Source: Salvator merianae
Lineage: Eukaryota > Chordata > Lepidosauria > Squamata > Teiidae
Assembly: GCA_003586115.2 (NCBI GenBank)
Contig: QVOM02000070.1
Location: forward strand, 374,219-438,218
Direction: 5' to 3'
Length of the DNA: 64,000 nucleotides
Positions 57,988 through 64,000 of this stretch are shown one piece after another. The position numbers and the translations under genes were made by a program. Position 1 is the first letter of the stretch. The number at the start of each line of letters is the position of its first letter. The notes beneath the pieces are model-generated. The model was not told the origin of the DNA and searched no databases. It worked only from the letters and a program-made list of their open reading frames with translations.

Positions 57988-58640
57988 CTAGTTCCCATTG
58001 CAAATGCCCAGATGTTAGCCAAGCACAGGAAAAGCAAGGAGAAGTAGACAGGTGCTAGACTCATATGTGTATTTTGAACAGAAACAATGAGCCTATTTGC
58101 ACTTAGCGAGAGGAACATTCCAGGACACTTGCTGGAATTCAGCATTCGCACCTGCAAACAGCTCCAGCTGACTGGAAACTCACCAAAGCCCACCTGAAGC
58201 TCACCTGAAGTCAAATAGCACTGGTCAAGAAAACTTGCATCTGCACCACTTCCAGGTTTGGAATGCTGAGGAGCCATGGAGTGCACAAGCACGGCTGCAC
58301 CATCAGACAGTTTGGACCCAGGTTCAGACTTAGGTGTTCAGAATCTGGCAGCTGTTCTGGACACATCTCTGGATACAGCTCCTCTGGTTCCGAACCCAGC
58401 TACCTAACTAGCACTCTCCCGTTCACATTTCTTGCCCAGCTGGTCAGCTTGAGGAGTGTTTCAGCGCTGACAGTGCAAATACTCCTGGCTGTATTTGATC
58501 CTGACTAGCCCAACCCCTGCTAATTAGAAGGTTCCACTCTAGTAATTGTGAAAATGCCCAATAACAAAAGTAACTGGCAAACAAAAGTAAGAGCCCAGGA
58601 TTGCCTCCTGCCATCTGTAGGCACTTTTAGAAGACACATG

Positions 58641-58760
58641 GGGCCTTTCTGCACTTTCTACCTTAGAATGGGATTATTATAGTCCAACTGCTCCTGGTAC
58701 AGCTGTGAAGCAGCTGGACTATAATTATCCCATTCTAAGGTAGAAAGTGCAGAAAGGCCC
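58641..58760. mobile_element. palindromic MITE, near-perfect 51-bp arms
   Basis: GGGCCTTTCTGCACTTTC opens a 51-base arm whose inverse closes the element with two mismatches, around a loop of about 18 bases. It is the best-preserved member of its family here. Confidence 0.85.
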
Positions 58761-59001
58761 AGGGTGATGTGGTTCAAATGAACACACAGGAAAATACGGT
58801 GTACTGAGAGGTGCTTCCATTTGATCTTTGTACAGATGTAGCTATAGTGTTGCTTGAGGGCATCATAGAAAATTTCTGAAAATATGCCTGAGTGGAGCTA
58901 TGCTGACAATACTGCAGAAATTTGAATTACAAACTGTGTTAGGGCACTATGCTCAAAGTCCTCATCTACCTGCTGGTCTTTATCCTGATTTCTTGACTCA
59001 C

Positions 59002-59164
59002 CACAGTGCATCTGGCAGTGGAGAAGCTGCAGAGGCGGACCCGGCAATGTAGATACACCTCTTCCAAATCTGGGATGAATACAAAGGCATTGAAGGAGAA
59101 GTGGCTGGTCAGAGATACTCCATCTTCCTCAATTATCACTGTGTCATCTTGAGGATTGGGACAT
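59002..59164 (-). CDS. ZP-domain exon (ZP-C, VYLHC block)
   Basis: The 163-bp exon completes a split Gln codon, then encodes CPNPQDDTVIIEEDGVS, a beta-rich stretch with FSFNAFVF, and EVYLHCRVRLCSFSTARCTV. The acceptor is CTTCTTACTACAG and the donor is GTGAGT, phase 0. The cysteines sit where ZP-C disulfides are expected. Confidence 0.87.
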
Positions 59165-61920
59165 CTGTAGTAAGAAGGTGCCACGATACAGAAAAGGCAG
59201 AATTACAAACCAAGGCTAGATTCACATGTGGGAAAATTTGCAGCTCAAAAGCACCTTGGAGACAGTAGCGTGTGGCCACCATGTTCTCATCCCATCCCCA
59301 ATCCACATTGTCTAGCCCAGAATGCTCTTGATAGTTGGAAGGGACAGCCTAGCTTGTGAACAATCTCATCTATGAATCATCTTTAAACCATCTTTAAGCT
59401 GCCTCAGATGTGGTTTTTCAAATATTACTGTGTGTGGACACAGACAATGACCAGTGAAGGTCTGAATATTCATCGCTCATCTGGTAGGAGCATCAAGTGA
59501 AAATTTACCAATATAAATGATGCACCTTTAAAGAATTTCTGTACTGCCACAGTGTGAGCCTTGTGCTTCCAGGTAAAAATAAGTCATATACTGTGGAAAA
59601 GTCTTTAAGCAATAAGGTGTTCATTGATATACAACAGAGTGTACTTTATTTGATTTCAGCAAAACAAAATATACCATATTTTAATTACTGGCAGATTTTC
59701 AGTCCATAAACAGTAAAATCTATCTATTTATGTATTACATTTGTATCTCAGACTTTACCTAAAGGTTCCAGGGTGGATCATGCCATGCAATAAAACGTAA
59801 AATACTAAAATAAGAGAGAAGGCACTCCTTCAGATATTCGGGACCCGAGCCATTTAGGGCTTCATATATAATATAAACACCATGAATTGGACTCAGTAGT
59901 GAATAGGAAGCATTTTCATGGTGATAAAATAAAATTAATAAATAAAGCTTTCTTTTTTAATGGGAAGGATGAGGTTGTTCCCCAACCCATATCTCCCCAA
60001 AATTGGATTTTATTTGTGTGCCCCCCTAAATTGCAAGTAACCGTTCAGGAAGTTGAGACCCACTATTTGAAAGCTAATAACGTATTTGAATCAACCACTG
60101 CAGATTTAATACCACGGTATTGCAAAGCAGGCTTTAATAGGACCAAATCAGCAGGGATCATTTCTATGCCTTTAGATCTTGTGTTGCTAATTCCACATGT
60201 GGGGGGAAGCTGAATGGAACAAGAACAAGGTATTATGGGCAAAGAATCTTCATCCTTCTTTCTGTGATACCTCCCACTGCAAAAGGCAGATGAGTGGTTC
60301 TGAATTGGATCATAATGGGCAAAGAGTTAAAATCCTCCCTGGCACAGTCCTACTCCCATTTGTCCCCATTTCTATCACTTTGGGGAAAACATTAAAAGAG
60401 CTAAAAATGTGCATTGTATATGTGGTTGACTGCTACATTTGTCATCCCCCTGGATGCCAGGGCTGATCTGATTGGCTAGGCAGGTGTCCCTTTCCTTCCG
60501 CACCATTTCTTGCGTGTCCCTCCTGAAGCCATTGGAAGAGGAGAATCATCCAACATAGAAGTATACCATTCTTTTGGCAAAAAATATACTAATACTGTAT
60601 GTGAATAACGTGTTGCCTGTTTTGACCTGTCATTAAGGAATGTTCTGCTTAGGCTTTTTCTTTCATGACGACTCCATGATTAGAGAACGTGTGCCACTTA
60701 TTTTCTCTATCATTCCATTCAACCCAGCTTGAATGATTCCATGTTTTATCTCACTACTATGTCAGGTCAAGGACATAGGAATCAGGTCCAAGTGTGCTGG
60801 TCTCAACCCTTGATCTACAAGCCTCTGAAGAACAGGAGAACCTAGAAATTCCATCATAAGAACATAAGAGGAGCCCTGTTGGATCAGACCACAACCCATC
60901 TAGTTGGCATCCTATCTCACATCGTGGCCCACCAATTGCTTCTGGGCATTCTCAAGAAGAAAAGAAAGGCAAAACCTTCACCTGCTCTCCACTGCCTGCA
61001 AATGGCCTTTAGAGGCATCCTGCTTGCTTCTCCAACCTGGAGGCAGTACCTAGGCATTCATTTTAGTAGCCACTGATACACCTTTCCTCCATGAATTTGC
61101 CCTGTCCCTTCTTAAAGCCATTCAAACTGATGGCCACACTAGGTATGTTCACAAATGGAAATTGAATATTCAGTTCATCATTGAGCCAAATTTCCATTTG
61201 GTTTGACAGCAAACCTGTTAATCGAACAAATGAGTGTTCATGTTCATTTCTGAACATGTTAAAAAAAAAACACACACACCATTTTTTTCCATTGCAAAAA
61301 GGTCTTTTCAATGGCAAAAATACAGGAAACACAAGTTGTTTGATCAAATTGTTCATGCTCATGAGTGGCAAACTGGTTCCGTTCAATTGAATTTTCGGAT
61401 ATCTGAACTGCTTGTTCGATTTGTTGAGAACATTCACAAACTGTTCATCTGAAATTTCAAATACAAATTGATCTTTGCACATCTCTAGGCCACACCCATC
61501 TCTGATTGTTTGATCCCTTTTCTCCACTGCTACAGATTTTATTTTCTCAGTTTGGGAGCAGGTAATAATATAAACAAAAACCCAGATTCCCAGGCCAGTT
61601 TTTATCCCTAGCCATAAGTAAACTCTTTACTCATTTGGGTTGATGTGATAAAAAATGATTCTACAGCTTACTGGTTGGCAATGAGATCCCAATGGATATT
61701 AGAAGAAGGGTCTCCCTCTGGTGTTGCCCAGCATGATGATAAGGTTGTCACAAAATGGGTGGGGTCTGCCCCTGCAATTCTGATGCCCACGTAGGCCCTG
61801 CGGTTAACTGTGAGCAGAATCGGGTTTTGAGTGAAGGGTTTTCGGTACAGAGGGTCTTGGTACAAAGTCATGATGGTCCGGTAGTTCCCTTGGCCAGAGG
61901 TGAGAGTGGTGTTAATGACG
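59002..61920 (-). CDS. zona pellucida domain protein of uromodulin/GP2/tectorin type, partial spliced gene
   Basis: ZP-domain proteins polymerise into extracellular filaments or matrices. Two minus-strand exons (61672-61920 and 59002-59164) join in phase to give about 137 residues of the domain. The first covers the strand-rich linker and start of ZP-C, including SCWATPEGDP with the conserved CWATP. The second runs through CPNPQDDTVIIEEDG, an FxFxAFxF core and VYLHCRVRLC. Spacing between CWATP and YLHC fits UMOD, GP2 and TECTA better than egg-coat ZP2/ZP3. Exons for ZP-N and any EGF or D8C domains should lie above 61,920, mostly outside the window. Downstream exons for the cleavage site and anchor were not recognised. 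Which paralogue this is cannot be told from these pieces. Confidence 0.85.
59213..59445. mobile_element. MITE remnant, AATCCACATTAAAG family
   Basis: ATTCACATGTGGGAAAATTTG, CCCATCCCCAATCCACATTG and TTTAAGCTGCCTCAGATGTGG fit the family order; interrupted and decayed. Inside the ZP gene region. Confidence 0.4.
59725..59920 (+). repeat. interspersed repeat, same family as 18080
   Basis: GGCACTCCTTCAGATATTCGG, then GAGCCATTTAGGGCTTCATA and CATGAATTGGACTCAGTAG. Confidence 0.5.
60853..61140 (-). mobile_element. CR1 3' end fragment in ZP intron
   Basis: CATAAGAACATAAGAGGAGCC through GCATTCATTTTAGTAGCCAC to CTTCTTAAAGCCATTCAAAC: reverse of a CR1 3' region. Confidence 0.85.
61141..61492. mobile_element. 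long degenerate palindromic element, third copy
   Basis: Starts GTATGTTCACAAATGG and ends TTTGCACATCTCTAGG. Inverse pairs include GAACAAATGAGTG-like arms and TGCAAAAAGG/CAATGGCAAAAA. Confidence 0.5.
61672..61920 (-). CDS. ZP-domain exon (ZP linker and CWATP block)
   Basis: The 249-bp exon has one base, then 82 codons, then two bases. The acceptor follows TTCTGTTTTGCCCCTTTGATAG; the donor is GTAAGC. Seen in the translation: the block MTLYQDPLYRKPF, then LTVNRRAYVGIRI, then TLSSCWATPEGDP and HWDLIAN. The order matches UMOD-like ZP domains. Confidence 0.87.
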
Positions 61921-62465
61921 CTATCAAAGGGGCAAAACAGAAGAGAATTACAAGGCTTTTGCTGAGGATCTGGAGCAGCAATGGGACAATATTGCAAGTT
62001 CTAGGAAACAGTCACAGTGGCAAGATAGATGCAAGAGGGGCTAGCACATGGAGGGAAAGATAAAAGGTACAATTGTAAATGGTACAAATACATTTGGGAA
62101 TTAATGGTTAATAAATTTATTTCACATCAAATGTGCATTATGCAGGGTCAAACACCAAAAATGTCAGTTTCTGAAATATGAAAACCCTTTATTAATGTCA
62201 TTTCCAATTTAGACCGAGCATTTATTCCTTTTGTAACAATTCATTCTCTTCCTTAATATTAGTAGATTAATCGATATTTATATACATTAACATGATAAAT
62301 AGTTCTACATATGGATAACTATTATACAGTCTCATTTTTGTTGTTTTTATTCGTTTTCTAAGATATATTGACTTTTATGTTCTTGGATAAAATTTATTTA
62401 TTGGATTATTATTTTATAAATTGTATGTGAATGCAAGAGTTTCAGTACAAGTTATAAAAAGGAAG

Positions 62466-62560
62466 ACAGAGAAAGAAAGAGGAAGGAAGGAAAGAAGAAA
62501 AAAGAGAGAGAGAGAGAGAGAAAAAGAAAGAAAGAAAGAAAGAAAAAAAGAAAAAAAGGG
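62466..62560 (+). repeat. purine-rich microsatellite
   Basis: GAAA, GGAA and GA repeats give an almost pure purine strand for about 95 bases. Confidence 0.9.
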
Positions 62561-63245
62561 GAAAGTGGCATTAAGCCTAACAACTCCGGAGCAGGGCTCA
62601 GAAGTTGTATATGGAGAGGCTGCTCTCATTAGATATTGAGCACTAATTAGGATTGGGGTTTAGCTATGGAGGCCCCTGGCAAAGAAAGCTAGATGAGACC
62701 TTCATACAGTGCAGACTTAGACCAAAAATATGCACAGAGTGGAGTCATAAATAAACATCAAGCTTTGTAGCAAACCAAAAGCTCCAAAAGTCCCTCCCCC
62801 ATTCCTTCCTGGGTCCTTGGCAAGAAAGCCTTGCTCCAGAGTAACCAAGTGTCCAATTAGGATGTTTGATGGTTTCATTGTTCAAGAGAGTCATGCAGAA
62901 CTGGAACCTTAACTTTCCTTTTCTCTCTCTCTTTCTCAATATTAAAAGCAAGTCTGTGAAAGCCAAGTAAATTTTGCTGCTTGTGAATGGCAACCTGTCT
63001 GGGAACCCTCTGCTCCACAAGAAAGGTGGCCTATAAATAAGCCCCAATAAACACAGAGATGCTAATGAAGCCAATGACCCAGTGTCACCTTCTCATTCTG
63101 TTTAGTTCAACTTACCCCATTGGCTTGGCATTGTACCCTAAACGTTTGCCCAGTCGGACTGCCTGTCTCCACACTGGGTGGTTCTGGCAAAGATGAAAAA
63201 TCTCACAGCATAAAGATGGGTTGGTTGCATGAGATGTTGCAGATT
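62561..63245. other. non-coding, upstream of ZP exons
   Basis: Apart from the weak exon candidate at 63116-63183 (see findings) I see nothing. Confidence 0.4.
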
Positions 63246-63366
63246 GTCTGCCTGTCTGTCTGTCTGTCCGTCCGTCCATCCATCCATCCATCCATCCATC
63301 CGCAAACTCATAATGATGTTTCTCATCTCTTTTTCCTTTTTTGTCTGTCTGTCTGTCTATCTATCT
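63246..63366 (+). repeat. TCTG/TCCG/TCCA tetranucleotide microsatellites
   Basis: 63246-63302 runs through TCTG, TCCG and then about seven TCCA units; a second TCTG/TCTA block is at 63342-63366. Confidence 0.9.
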
Positions 63367-63385
63367 ACTGACTTATCAATCTATT

Positions 63386-63510
63386 CCAGATGCAGGTTAA
63401 AACCTCCAATTTTCCTGGGATTATATTAGGAATGCCAGATGTAATTATGACTTTATAATATAACAATTATGGGAAATCTGGCAATGATGCCAGGTTTCTC
63501 AGAACAGCAA
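63386..63510. mobile_element. MITE remnant, TCCAGATGCAAGTTAAAACC type
   Basis: TCCAGATGCAGGTTAAAACC and TATGGGAAATCTGGCAATG match the relative at 57607. Confidence 0.5.
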
Positions 63511-63559
63511 TGCTTATTTATTTGTTTGCAAGCCCATTTTGTTATTATCTTGCTTGGGA

Positions 63560-63960
63560 CTACCCAGAAGCCAAGCATAGAAAAACCAACAGAAGCCTTT
63601 TGGCTACAGATGCGTACAGAAATGCAAAAAATGTTAAAGATACAAATACATTTTAAACCGGAAATCTTTTTGTTGGGTTTGATAACTAAGGAATTGGAAA
63701 AAATATGTTATATATGGTTACAATGGCTAGACTGATATATGTGCAGCAATGGAAAATGCCAAAAATTCCATCTTTGGAGGACTGGATTATAAAATGGGCA
63801 GACTTTGCAAAAATGGATAATCTGATAAATTTACTAAGAGATGAAACGAAGTCAAATTTAAGAACTGGTGATCCTTCACTGACTATCTACAGACATCAGA
63901 GAAAGAATTACCATTGGCTGGTTTTGAAGAATGCAAAAACACTGGGGCACTAACAGAATA
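63560..63960 (+). mobile_element. L1-clade LINE ORF2 C-terminal fragment
   Basis: Translation gives FKPEIFLLGLI, then after a frame change near 63700 ARLIYVQQWKMPKIPSLEDW and FAKMDNLINLLRDETKS, the L1 ORF2 C-terminal region. It ends at a TAA near 63953. The rest of the element is absent. Confidence 0.75.
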
Positions 63961-64000
63961 AACAAGAGGAGCGGAAGGTTTAAGATACCAATCAATCGTT

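Noticed and set aside
63246..63302. Tandem repeats as a CRISPR-like array
   Set aside because: Four-base microsatellite in a vertebrate genome; no spacers.

Overview
This is vertebrate nuclear DNA, most likely from a squamate reptile (lizard or snake). The basis is the repeat content: a long CR1 LINE and many CR1 3' ends, L1 and BovB/RTE-type LINE pieces, a Sauria-SINE-like copy, tRNA-derived SINEs, Penelope-like foldback repeats, and many palindromic MITEs. There is no operon structure. The only long open frame (5,369-8,101) is the CR1 polymerase; most other long frames are chance or lie in repeats. One run of Ns (48,513-48,789) is an assembly gap.

Host genes appear as small exons on the minus strand. 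Left: five coding exons (14,512 down to 3,928) splice in phase into the N-terminal ~70 residues of an FXYD protein. It carries the PFYYD signature and the closest family match is FXYD3, a small membrane regulator of Na,K-ATPase. The last coding exon(s) were not found. About 0.5-0.9 kb upstream lie two more in-phase exons (15,063-15,393) that encode a second signal peptide and a Ser/Thr-rich segment. A CpG-rich stretch at about 21.1-21.8 kb carries a consensus minus-strand splice donor and could be the promoter and first exon.

Right: two exons (61,672-61,920 and 59,002-59,164) splice in phase into the ZP-C half of a zona pellucida domain of the uromodulin/GP2/tectorin type. The upstream ZP-N exons probably lie beyond the right edge. 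The downstream exons (cleavage site, membrane anchor) were not identified.

The rest is introns, intergenic DNA and repeats. 1-4 kb: CR1 3' fragments, including a 171-bp tandem array, and a foldback repeat. 4.2-4.7 kb: a Harbinger-like MITE. 4.85-8.18 kb: the CR1, antisense inside the largest FXYD3 intron. 13-20 kb: CR1 ends, MITEs and SINE pieces. 20-39 kb: several palindromic MITE families and a 1.07-kb non-autonomous DNA transposon whose second copy lies at 41.7-42.9 kb. 39-48 kb: CpG-rich stretches near 40 and 47 kb, a 43-bp degenerate array and a foldback with a hammerhead-like core. 49-58 kb: a solo LTR, RTE/BovB fragments and MITEs. 62-64 kb: purine and tetranucleotide microsatellites and an L1 ORF2 tail.

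I see no multi-gene system. The most interesting signals are the hidden FXYD gene with possible alternative signal-peptide exons, hammerhead-ribozyme-like cores in the foldback repeats, and a CR1 with an intact frame but a lost catalytic aspartate.
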